In this document: positions 1 through 6,423 of the stretch, piece after piece
Layout: each line of letters begins with the position of its first letter
How positions within the stretch are numbered: position 1 is the stretch's first letter
From: Desulfobacteraceae bacterium UBA5616
GTDB taxonomy: Bacteria; Desulfobacterota; Desulfobacteria; Desulfobacterales; UBA5616
Assembly (NCBI GenBank): GCA_002423615.1
Contig: DIKO01000061.1
Location: 1 to 17,828, forward strand
Length of the DNA: 17,828 nucleotides
Direction of reading: 5' to 3'
The notes under the pieces: model-generated
The model's input: only the letters and a program-made list of their open reading frames with translations
Databases searched by the model: none
What the model was told of the DNA's origin: nothing
Position numbers and translations under genes: made by a program

Positions 1-43
1 ATGATTTTCTTGTTTTTTTAACAAGAAGTTCAAATGTAAGGCA

Positions 44-340
44 CTAATCAATTCGATCGATCCAATATCCAGGTTTACGGTTTAAGTGCATTACAGCAAC
101 GATATAGATTTGATCTTCCTTCTTTTGATATATTACGCCAAAAGGGAATCGATCCAAAAGATATCGTCTAAAGTTCATTGCAATCAGTGGCCAAGTGTCC
201 GGAATTTCTTTTATAATTTGAAAAGCCGACTCCAATTCACTCAAAAAATCTTCGCCCAAACCCTGAGCGCGTGATTCATACCACTTATAACTATCTCTAA
301 TCTCGAACTGTATATCCGGGTGGAAAATCAGATCAGGCAT
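44..340 (-). CDS. ParE/RelE-family toxin of a type II toxin-antitoxin pair
   Basis: A 98-residue protein with the layout of the ParE/RelE toxin superfamily. It has an N-terminal beta strand (LIFHPDIQFEI), two helices rich in charged residues (SYKWYESRAQGLGEDFLSEL), and a C-terminal beta sheet containing RRYLLDRFPFGVIYQ and IYIVAVMHLNRKPGYW. The central R-x-L-x-x-F-P-F-x-V-I-Y segment is typical of ParE-like members. ParE proteins poison DNA gyrase and RelE proteins cleave mRNA on the ribosome; the sequence alone does not say which applies, but ParE-like is the better fit. It starts 3 nt after the antitoxin stop and so is probably translationally coupled to it. It ends with TAG. The AT-rich composition fits accessory DNA. 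Family assignment is firm; the target is not. Confidence 0.85.
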   Translation of the reverse strand: MPDLIFHPDIQFEIRDSYKWYESRAQGLGEDFLSELESAFQIIKEIPDTWPLIAMNFRRYLLDRFPFGVIYQKKEDQIYIVAVMHLNRKPGYWIDRID

Positions 341-343
341 CGC

Positions 344-565
344 TTATGCTCTGACGTTTTTCTTTATTTTATCCCAAGAAACCGGTTTAACAATGCCGGC
401 TTCCAATTCCACAAGTCGTTTCTGCGCCAACTCAACCCATTTTGCATCAGCAGTCTCGTCGGGCGGTGTTTCGAGACTTTGAATAAGGCACCTGGCCATT
501 CTCGCCCTTTCCTCAGGGCTCATGGTTAAAGCCTCATTTAGAATAAATTCCGATTTGCTTGTCAT
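344..565 (-). CDS. Antitoxin, putative addiction-module component family
   Basis: A 73-residue protein resembling the addiction-module component family (TIGR02574/PF09720). The N-terminal half has a helix with the family's MSPEERARMARCLIQSLE-type run. The C-terminal half (WVELAQKRLVELEAGIVKPVSW) is the stretch that in this family wraps the toxin, and its V-x-W ending is characteristic. It is expected to neutralise the ParE-like toxin encoded immediately downstream and to repress their shared promoter. A G-rich ribosome-binding sequence (GGGGG) lies 9 nt before the ATG on the minus strand. The antitoxin-first order and 3-nt gap to the toxin fit a two-gene addiction operon, here probably maintaining the integrated element. 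Confidence 0.85.
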   Translation of the reverse strand: MTSKSEFILNEALTMSPEERARMARCLIQSLETPPDETADAKWVELAQKRLVELEAGIVKPVSWDKIKKNVRA

Positions 566-600
566 CTCAAATGTCCCCCTGCTTGGTGTTAAAGGCAGAG

Positions 601-616
601 AATATATGGATATATT
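601..616. promoter_or_regulatory. AT palindrome upstream of the antitoxin, possible operator
   Basis: AATATAT-GG-ATATATT is a perfect inverted repeat about 35 nt upstream of the antitoxin start. Toxin-antitoxin operons are commonly autorepressed through palindromes in this position. The AT-only arms make chance occurrence in AT-rich DNA fairly likely. No clear -35/-10 pair was found for the operon. Confidence 0.35.
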
Positions 617-736
617 ATCTTAGCTATTGTTTTTCCTAATTTATCACAGTCTATATTCTCTCCGCAACATTCAAATCGCTAAAAACAGACATGCAATTTT
701 AAACATAATCGGCTTGACCCTTCTATTACTATTATA

Positions 737-784
737 TTGACAGCACGGCTATGTCCCAAATTTATATAGTATAATTTTGGGACA
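737..784 (+). promoter_or_regulatory. Promoter with overlapping 33-bp palindromic operator before the excisionase-like gene
   Basis: A consensus -35 TTGACA at 737-742 is followed 18 bp later by TTTATA (761-766). The -10 region lies inside a palindrome: TGTCCCAAA (752-760) pairs perfectly with TTTGGGACA (776-784), and the inner positions 762-766 also pair with 770-774. A TATAAT is present at 770-775 but its spacing from the TTGACA (27 bp) is too long. Placement across the promoter suggests a repressor operator controlling the gene at 830. There is no T-run after the stem, so a terminator is unlikely. The 566-829 gap holds this site and the 601-616 palindrome; I see nothing else in it. Confidence 0.6.
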
Positions 785-829
785 AACCTATCAAAACCAA
801 ACAATAATTTTTCAAAAGGGCGTGCAACA

Positions 830-1033
830 ATGGAAACAAAATCAACTCCCATATTATTTCAGAAGCGTTTGTATTCCATCAATGACCTCGTCAGGGAAGT
901 CGGGGCAACAGAGTGGTTCTGGCGATCTCAGATATGGGATGGCAGATTGCCTTTTGTAAAGGTCGGCAAGAAGCTCTTTGTGGACAGCCAAGATATCGAT
1001 ACCTTTATCACAAATTACAAGCTGCGAAATTGA
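830..1033 (+). CDS. Excisionase-like helix-turn-helix DNA-binding protein
   Basis: A 67-residue protein matching the excisionase/MerR-like HTH_17 pattern. After RLYSINDLVREVGATEWFWRSQI (helix-turn-helix) comes a small wing, PFVKVGKKLFVDSQDIDTFI, which is the 'R/K-x-G-x-x-x-x-V-x-x-x-D-x-x-x-F/W' tail typical of these proteins. It lies 86 nt upstream of the recombinase gene and reads in the same direction. It therefore probably acts as the recombination directionality factor or as a small regulator of the integrase. A palindromic promoter lies directly upstream. An overlapping longer frame from 777 is out of phase and has no such motif. The assignment to an excisionase role, rather than a general HTH regulator, is inference from the neighbour. 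Confidence 0.75.
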   Translation: METKSTPILFQKRLYSINDLVREVGATEWFWRSQIWDGRLPFVKVGKKLFVDSQDIDTFITNYKLRN

Positions 1034-1081
1034 TCGGTGTTGTTCTTGCAAACCAGGGCTGAATATGAGAAACAAAATTAA

Positions 1082-1114
1082 CCTATCTTGTGCCCGTCAT
1101 AGCGAGATAGGAGG
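1082..1114 (+). promoter_or_regulatory. Hairpin overlapping the Shine-Dalgarno of the recombinase gene
   Basis: CCTATCT (1082-1088) and AGATAGG (1105-1111) form a perfect 7-bp inverted repeat with a 16-nt loop. The second arm contains the first half of the strong ribosome-binding site AGGAGG (1109-1114), which sits 5 nt before the ATG at 1120. If the stem forms in the mRNA it would partly hide the ribosome-binding site and lower integrase translation. Confidence 0.45.
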
Positions 1115-1119
1115 ACCTT

Positions 1120-2289
1120 ATGGGTGCGTTATTTAAACGCGGTAATATTTGGTGGCTCAAGTATTACCGAAACGGCAAAAACTATCGGGAAAGTTCAAAA
1201 TCCGGCAAAAAGATGGTTGCCAAAAAACTGCTGGATAGAAGGGAGGGAGAAATATCTCAGGGGAAAATCCCCGGTGTTCTTTTTGAAAAAGTGTTCTTTG
1301 ACGAACTGGCGGAAGATTTTCTGCGGGATTACCGGGTTAACCGGAAAAAATCCGCTAAAAGGGCGCAACAGGCCGTGAACCATTTGAAGAGGTATTTTGA
1401 AGGCATGCGAATCGTTGATATCACCACACCGGTCATTCAGGACTATATTGAAAAACGGATGACCTGGACCTGTAAGAAATGTTCAAAAACATTCGATGCC
1501 GACACAAAATGCCCTAACTGTGGCAGCAACGACTTAAAAGCCGGTGCCGCAAACGGTATGATTAACCGGGAGTTGTCGGCCTTGAAACGGATGCTCAATA
1601 TGGGGGCAAAACAGACTCCGCCAAAGCTGGATCGAGTGCCCTATATTCCCATGCTCAAGGAAAACAACATCCGGAAAGGTTTTTTTGAGTATCACTAGTT
1701 TCTGTTGTTAAGGGAGGCTCTGCCGAATTACCTGAAAGGGTTTGTGACTTTTGCCTATCGCGTGGGATGGCGCGTATCCGAATTGATCAACCTGGAATGG
1801 CGTCAGGTGGACAGGCAACAGGGAATTGTGCGATTGGAAACCGGTGAAACCAAGAATGATGAGGCCCGCACGGTTTATTTGGACAATGAGTTGATGCAGG
1901 TCTTCAACAAGCAATGGGAAGACCGAAAAGAAGCCGCCACATTGACCCCTTATGTTTTCCCGAATCCGGCTAAAAACGGCAGGATAAATGATTTCAGAGG
2001 CTCGTGGAACAAGGCAAGTAAAGATGCCGAAATCGGAAAAAAGTACTTTCATGATTTTCGACGGACCGCCGTCCGGAACATGATCCGGTCCGGTATTCCC
2101 GAAAGAGTGGCAAAGATGATTTCAGGCCATAAAACCCGCGCCGTATTTGACCGATACAATATCGTCAATGATGCGGATTTAAACCTTGCCGCTCAGCGTC
2201 AGGAAGCCTACCTGAAATCACTCATGGGCACAATTTCGGGCACAATCCGGGATTTCGGCACAAAAAAAGGGATCAGCCAAAACGGCTAA
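1120..2289 (+). pseudogene. Tyrosine recombinase/phage-type integrase interrupted by one in-frame TAG
   Basis: Two collinear open stretches in the same frame (1120-1695 and 1699-2286) make a single tyrosine recombinase of about 389 codons, broken only by TAG at 1696-1698. The first part has the N-terminal arm-binding region (residues 1-50) and the SAM-like core-binding domain. The core-binding domain carries an inserted zinc-ribbon-like CxxC-x9-CxxC (Cys 118, 121, 131, 134). The second part has the catalytic set: Arg218 (GWRVSEL), His311-x-x-Arg314 (HDFRRT), His337 (SGHKT) and nucleophile Tyr346 (DRYNI), all intact. The stop falls in the linker just before the catalytic domain, where relatives usually have a Glu or Gln. 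The most likely event is GAG or CAG to TAG. No ribosome-binding site precedes the second part. The gene ends 15 nt from the tRNA-Leu 3' end, the classical position of an integrase at its attachment site. Probably inactive unless the stop is suppressed. Confidence 0.85.
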
Positions 2290-2304
2290 CCCCTTGATTT
2301 TAAA

Positions 2305-2391
2305 TGGTGCCGGAGGGGAGAATCGAACTCCCATGGGCTTGCGCCCGGAGGATTTTGAGTCCTCTGCGTCTACCAGTTTCACCACCCCGGC
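2305..2391 (-). tRNA. tRNA-Leu (anticodon CAA)
   Basis: The minus strand reads an 87-nt class II tRNA including an encoded CCA (2305-2307). The acceptor GCCGGGG pairs with CTCCGGC with one G-U. The D-arm has TGGTGAAACTGGTAGACGC. The anticodon stem GAGGA/TCCTC encloses the loop CTCAAAA (anticodon CAA), followed by a variable arm (CGGGCGCAAGCCC) and a T-arm with GTTCGATTC. A-rich flanking sequence follows the 3' end. The recombinase gene abuts this end, so the 3' part of the tRNA is the probable attachment site of the element to its left. Confidence 0.95.
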
Positions 2392-2404
2392 AATTGTTGC
2401 GGGC

Positions 2405-2433
2405 ATCTAATCATATTTTGAAAATCCTGTAAA
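2405..2433 (-). promoter_or_regulatory. Possible promoter of the tRNA-Leu
   Basis: On the minus strand TTTACA (2428-2433) is followed 17 bp later by TTAGAT (2405-2410), and the mature tRNA begins 14 nt after that. The -35 is good and the -10 is weak. The 2392-2517 gap holds nothing else I can identify. Confidence 0.35.
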
Positions 2434-2517
2434 GCGCTTTTTGATTTGTTTTGAAGGGCTGTGTCGATCTCAAAAGGGGATTTTTACATAAAGGCGGCCA
2501 ATGAGTTTTTGCATTTT

Positions 2518-3483
2518 TTACCGCATAAAAATTTCCTGCCGGTGATGGGCAAGATTATTCTGATCCGGCCGGAACCGATCCTGCCCGGGCATGAAAATCG
2601 GCCGGTCGGAGAGCGTGAGAATATGTCCCGGATTATTGGCCTCGACCCTCACACGTTTTGAGACCAGAACCTCGTAATTTTTTCCGACGCTCATCAATCC
2701 CTCGTCAAAGCTCCAATGGCACAGACGGCACAGACATAAGCCGTTTGTCGCCCGGTCGTCTCTGGTCTTGCTCCAGGCAACAATATGGGCCGCTTCTACA
2801 ACGGTGTGACCGTCAGGGGTGAGCATTCGAATGCCGCACAGAGCACAGCGATGATCATACAACGACACAATAGCCTTGCGGAAACCTTGATCCCGTATTC
2901 TGACGGCATCTTCCTCATTTGAGGCGGCGAAACTTTCCAACCCTTCATGAACCCCCGTTTTCACATCGGCAGCATAAGCATCTGCAGCGAAGTTGATCAG
3001 GCCTTGGCTGCCCACCATCGACTGGCCGGCGGGATCAAAGTAAGTTTGCACCAGGGCGGTCCGCAACCGTTCCCGGAAAACCGGGTCGACCAGAAGGGCA
3101 TAGAGCGGTTCATCGATTCTTGCCCCGGCGTAAACCTCTCTGATTTTTGCCATTGAACTGAAGTTTTGTCCGGGCCGGTCCTCATAACCGGGATTGGGGA
3201 TGAGCTTCCAGAACGGCTCGGACCGCATGTGATAAAAAGGATAGGATATCAGTCCTCTCCGACCCGGTGGCATTACCGTCGACCAGTAGGAGTTGAAGGT
3301 GTCGGCAAGTTCAAACGAGGGTTCAATAACGTTGGATGTGATCCTGCCCTGTCCTGTCAGGTCGATGATGGACAATAGCAAAAAAGGTTTGTGTGGGGCA
3401 CGGTGGGTGGTCGCATCAGGATAATAGTTCCTGTTTTTGTCTACCCGCAATTTTTTGAAAAGGGTTGTGTAATGTGAAAGCAT
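2518..3483 (-). CDS. HNH endonuclease with N-terminal domain resembling a phosphorothioate-DNA sulfur-binding domain
   Basis: A 321-residue protein of the predicted restriction endonuclease type (COG3440-like). The C-terminal domain is a zinc-bound HNH nuclease: Cys213-x2-Cys216, His233 in EAAHI, Asn247 and CLCRLC, and His256 in HWSFDEG. The N-terminal domain has RAPHKPFLLLSIIDL at residues 28-42 and YPFYHMRSEPFW at 81-92. As I recall, ScoMcrA-type sulfur-binding domains use a His-Arg pair and a Tyr-Pro pair about 48 residues apart to cup the sulfur of phosphorothioated DNA. Here HK (31-32) and YP (81-82) have nearly that spacing, but Lys would replace Arg. The enzyme may therefore cut modified foreign DNA as a type IV-like restriction enzyme. 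It sits alone, with weak ribosome-binding and no obvious promoter, between the tRNA and the housekeeping operon. The HNH call is firm; the modification specificity is inference. Confidence 0.8.
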   Translation of the reverse strand: MLSHYTTLFKKLRVDKNRNYYPDATTHRAPHKPFLLLSIIDLTGQGRITSNVIEPSFELADTFNSYWSTVMPPGRRGLISYPFYHMRSEPFWKLIPNPGYEDRPGQNFSSMAKIREVYAGARIDEPLYALLVDPVFRERLRTALVQTYFDPAGQSMVGSQGLINFAADAYAADVKTGVHEGLESFAASNEEDAVRIRDQGFRKAIVSLYDHRCALCGIRMLTPDGHTVVEAAHIVAWSKTRDDRATNGLCLCRLCHWSFDEGLMSVGKNYEVLVSKRVRVEANNPGHILTLSDRPIFMPGQDRFRPDQNNLAHHRQEIFMR

Positions 3484-3556
3484 TTATCTCATCACAATTT
3501 TCATCAGTTATTTTGGAGGCGATTTCAAAAAAGAGCCGGCAATATTCGCCAAAATT

Positions 3557-4258
3557 TTATCCATAGACAACGCCGGGATACAGCAGGTTAATAAAAAACA
3601 GCCTCACCGGCCTGTGAATGGGTCCGAAGAAAAACCAGGCCGGAACCAGGGTCGCCAGCATGAATTTGCCGTTGTTGATGATATTTAAATACCGGTCCGA
3701 GTGAGGCGGTGAAAGGAAAAAAAGGGGCAGTTTGCTGCCGTCCAGAATGGGCAGGGGCAGCATGTTAAAGACGAACAGCATGATGTTCAGGGAAAAAAGA
3801 ATGCTCAAGAAAACCGGCAGGTAGCTCCACAGACCGGTAAAGTCACCCGCCACCACCGAAGAAAATCCCACCGACTTCGGCGCGATGAAAACCCCGGTCC
3901 CATGCCCGACCCTGACCACCAAAAGCACGAAAAGAACGAGAACCAGATTTGCCAAAGGGCCGCTCAGGGACATGGCGGCGAACCTTCCGGGGTATTGCCT
4001 CGCCCACACGGGGTCATACGGCGCGGAGGCCCAGCCGATCATCCACCCGGCGGACAAAAACGAGGCCAGGGGAATAAACACCATGCCCGTCATTTCCCGT
4101 CTGATGTGGGCCAGCGGATTCAGCGACGCCTGCCCGCTTCCGGCAGCGGTTGAATCCCCAAGCCGCAGGGCGGTAAACGCGTGGGAAGCTTCATGGAAGA
4201 TCATGGAAAACAGAAAGGCGCCGTACCACAGGACCAGCATCGAAAGGCTCTGCTTCAT
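3557..4258 (-). CDS. M50-family (site-2-protease-like) membrane metallopeptidase
   Basis: A 233-residue polytopic membrane protein. It has the zinc motif HEASH (His22-Glu23-x-x-His26) in the first hydrophobic segment, SLSGPLANLVLVL at 97-109 and the second active-site motif NMLPLPILDG (165-174, Asp173 as the third ligand). These three elements in this order define the compact M50B-type rhomboid-sized site-2 proteases, which cut or process membrane proteins within the bilayer. About 5-6 hydrophobic segments are apparent. There are no PDZ or CBS domains, so it is not the RseP type. Its ATG lies 3 nt after the ThiE-ThiL stop, with AGGGG 8 nt upstream, and it is the last gene of the minus-strand operon. 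The substrate is unknown and the link to thiamine genes is probably only positional. Confidence 0.88.
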   Translation of the reverse strand: MKQSLSMLVLWYGAFLFSMIFHEASHAFTALRLGDSTAAGSGQASLNPLAHIRREMTGMVFIPLASFLSAGWMIGWASAPYDPVWARQYPGRFAAMSLSGPLANLVLVLFVLLVVRVGHGTGVFIAPKSVGFSSVVAGDFTGLWSYLPVFLSILFSLNIMLFVFNMLPLPILDGSKLPLFFLSPPHSDRYLNIINNGKFMLATLVPAWFFFGPIHRPVRLFFINLLYPGVVYG

Positions 4259-4261
4259 CCG

Positions 4262-5881
4262 TCATTCCCCTGTCTTTCGTTTTCCGTGCTGGAAGGACGA
4301 AGCCCCGGATGCGGGGTTTATAACGGGCTTTCCGCAAAACGGAAGGCATTGTCCCACCGGGTAGACGCCCGGCAGGGACTTCCGGATATTCTGAAAAACT
4401 TCCGGCGGGCAGGCAAAGAGCAATTCATACTCCTCCCCGCCGGCCAGGGCTGTTTCATGGGGGTTTAAGCCGTATTGTCGGCAGAATGCCGCCAGGCTTT
4501 CATCCAGATGGCCTGCGGCCATTTCCAGACGGATGGAGATTCCGGAGGCTTTGGCGATATGGGCCGCATCCCCTGAAAGCCCGTCGCTGATATCCATGAC
4601 GCAGTCGACGCCGTTTTCGGCCAAAATAACCGCGGCATCGAACCGGGCCCGGGGGAATTTGAATTTGTCGATGAGCTTCCCATGGGAGAAATCCCTTTTC
4701 ATCAAGGCCTTAAGGCCTGCGCGGGCCATTCCCAGAGGACCGGTGCAGTAGAGGCCGTAACCGCTTCCGGCATTGGAACGCGCCGGGAAGAGGTCTTCCC
4801 TTCCCTGGCCCACAGCGAACAGATCCAGGGAAACCGCATCGGCGCCCGAGATATTGCCGCCTCCCAATTCGCATCCATGGCGATCCAGGGCGGCATAAAT
4901 CCCGTCATACAGTTCCTGGACTAGAGCATCGGAAACATGGGAAGGAAGGCCGAGGTTGATGAAAATGCAGATGGGACGTGCATAGGCTGCTGCCAGATCG
5001 CTCAGGGTGATTTCCACGGCCTTCTGTCCCACCTCAAAAGGGGTCTGCCAGGCAAAGCTGAAATGGATGGCTTCCCGGTGGGCATCCGTCGTAATGATGG
5101 GACGGGAAATGCCTTTCAGGAGCGCGGTGTCGTCTCCCGGGGGCACGATAAGATTGGAAGCATCAGGACCCGGAGTCCGTTTCCCGTGAATCAGCTTATC
5201 GATGAGGCCGAATTCATCTTCCCATGGGGCAAGGATTTTATCCCTGGGGGAACACCCGCATATCCGGGCGAGGTTTTGCGCCGCCTTTTCCGGGTCTTTG
5301 GCCCGGGACACGGCGCTGATCAGGGAAACGCCGTCGGCCCCGTTTTCAAAACAGGCCGCGGCATTGGCTTCATTGATGCCGCCGATGGCCACAACCGGCA
5401 ATGGGGTCAGTTTTGAAACTGCCGCCAGACCGGAAAGGCCGATGACCGCCTTGGCGTCGGGCTTGGTTCCAGTTTGATAAACAGGCCCCACGCCGATGTA
5501 ATCGCAGTAAGATAAATCGGTTTTTTCAAATTCTTCCGGTGTGGAAACCGATACCCCCACGATGGCGTCCGCGCCGAGAATTACCCTGGCGATGGCCGGG
5601 TTTTCGTCTTCCTGGCCCACATGGACCCCGTCGGCGGAAACGGCCCTGGCCAGAAGGATGTGGTCGTTGATGATCAAAGGAACCCGGTTGCTCTTGCAGA
5701 CATCCCGGATTTCCACGATTTCCGGATAAAACCGGGGGGAAAACCCCTTGTTCCGGTACTGGATCATGGTGGCCCCGGCCGCCACTGCAATCCGGACCTG
5801 GTTCAGGGGAGAAAGCGCAGAAGGGCCGTCGTCGGTGATAAAATAAAATCGAAGGGCTTTTTTCAGGTCCCGGATCAGCAT
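4262..5881 (-). CDS. Fused thiamine-phosphate synthase / thiamine-monophosphate kinase (ThiE-ThiL)
   Basis: One 539-residue protein joining two successive enzymes of thiamine diphosphate synthesis. Residues 1 to about 207 are ThiE (TIM barrel), with the substrate motifs MIQYRNK (39-45), IINDHILLARAVSADGVHVGQ (70-90), DYIGVGPVYQTGTK (127-140) and AIGGI. This half couples the thiazole and pyrimidine moieties to give thiamine phosphate. Residues about 220-539 are ThiL, with PPGDDTALL (247-255), TTDAHREAIHF (264-273), LSDLAA (293-298), GGGNIS (340-345), MDISDGLSGDA (429-439) and GGEEYELLF (481-489). This half phosphorylates thiamine phosphate to the diphosphate cofactor. All motifs look intact, so both activities are expected. 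The start overlaps the HD-domain gene by 7 nt, giving translational coupling. No TPP riboswitch is visible nearby. Alternative start codons do not change the domains. Confidence 0.95.
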   Translation of the reverse strand: MLIRDLKKALRFYFITDDGPSALSPLNQVRIAVAAGATMIQYRNKGFSPRFYPEIVEIRDVCKSNRVPLIINDHILLARAVSADGVHVGQEDENPAIARVILGADAIVGVSVSTPEEFEKTDLSYCDYIGVGPVYQTGTKPDAKAVIGLSGLAAVSKLTPLPVVAIGGINEANAAACFENGADGVSLISAVSRAKDPEKAAQNLARICGCSPRDKILAPWEDEFGLIDKLIHGKRTPGPDASNLIVPPGDDTALLKGISRPIITTDAHREAIHFSFAWQTPFEVGQKAVEITLSDLAAAYARPICIFINLGLPSHVSDALVQELYDGIYAALDRHGCELGGGNISGADAVSLDLFAVGQGREDLFPARSNAGSGYGLYCTGPLGMARAGLKALMKRDFSHGKLIDKFKFPRARFDAAVILAENGVDCVMDISDGLSGDAAHIAKASGISIRLEMAAGHLDESLAAFCRQYGLNPHETALAGGEEYELLFACPPEVFQNIRKSLPGVYPVGQCLPFCGKPVINPASGASSFQHGKRKTGE

Positions 5882-6423
5882 CCGAAGATCTCCACCCAGT
5901 TTAAAAACCGGGACACCTTGTCCTCACCATAGGGTTTCAGCCCCTGGATGATATGTTCCAGGGGTTTTTCCTCCGAGGAGCCGTTGGGGTTTTTAGAGAA
6001 AAACTTGTCCGCGTAACAGATGATCCGCTCTTCCAGAGTTTCCGGGATCATGTCTCTTTCGGGAAGGGGTAGCCCGTTTTTCCGGATATCGCCGACGGTA
6101 ATGCCGACCCCGACGTGGTTTTCACACACCCGGGCATGCCTCGGCAATCCCATTTCCAAAAGAAGCGCCTTCCCCAGATAGCCGTGGCAGATGTAGGGAA
6201 GGTCTCCCCGGCATCCCAGTTCAGGGGTGTCGGTCAAAAAAATGCCGATGTCATGGAGCATGGCGGCTTCCCGGATGAACTCCATGTCCGGGTTCAGATG
6301 ACTTACATTTAACGCCGCTTCCGCTGCTTTCCGGCTCACCGAAAGCCCGTGGCCGATGAGGGTTTCATAGGCCGAAGAACCGGGTTCATAGTACTTCCGG
6401 ATAATTTTTACCGGGTCCATCAT
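5875..6423 (-). CDS. HD-domain protein (HDIG, TIGR00295-like predicted phosphohydrolase)
   Basis: A 182-residue single-domain HD protein. The metal-binding residues of the HD superfamily are visible: His25 in LIGHGLSVS, the His57-Asp58 doublet in AAMLHDIGIF, His103 in ENHVGVGIT and Asp139 in CYADKFFSK. Such proteins hydrolyse phosphate esters or nucleotides, but the substrate is unknown. The sequence resembles small archaeal/bacterial HDIG proteins grouped as TIGR00295. The ATG overlaps the prfB stop as ATGA and the end overlaps the ThiE-ThiL start by 7 nt. It is therefore embedded in a tightly coupled prfB-HD-thiEL-M50 operon. A housekeeping role connected with thiamine phosphates is possible but only suggested by position. 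Confidence 0.85.
   Translation of the reverse strand: MMDPVKIIRKYYEPGSSAYETLIGHGLSVSRKAAEAALNVSHLNPDMEFIREAAMLHDIGIFLTDTPELGCRGDLPYICHGYLGKALLLEMGLPRHARVCENHVGVGITVGDIRKNGLPLPERDMIPETLEERIICYADKFFSKNPNGSSEEKPLEHIIQGLKPYGEDKVSRFLNWVEIFGC

Noticed and set aside
7..27. Inverted repeat TTCTTGTT/AACAAGAA beyond the toxin gene as a terminator
   Set aside because: All-AT-rich stem and no U-run after it on either strand; too weak to call.
2305..2391. Second copy of the tRNA-Leu 3' end as the other att site
   Set aside because: I looked for TGGTGCCGG-type sequence left of the integrase and found none in the window.
3518..3540. Terminator after the M50 gene (GCCGGC followed by T6 on the minus strand)
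   Set aside because: GCCGGC is only a self-complementary hexamer with no loop-forming stem; not a usable hairpin.
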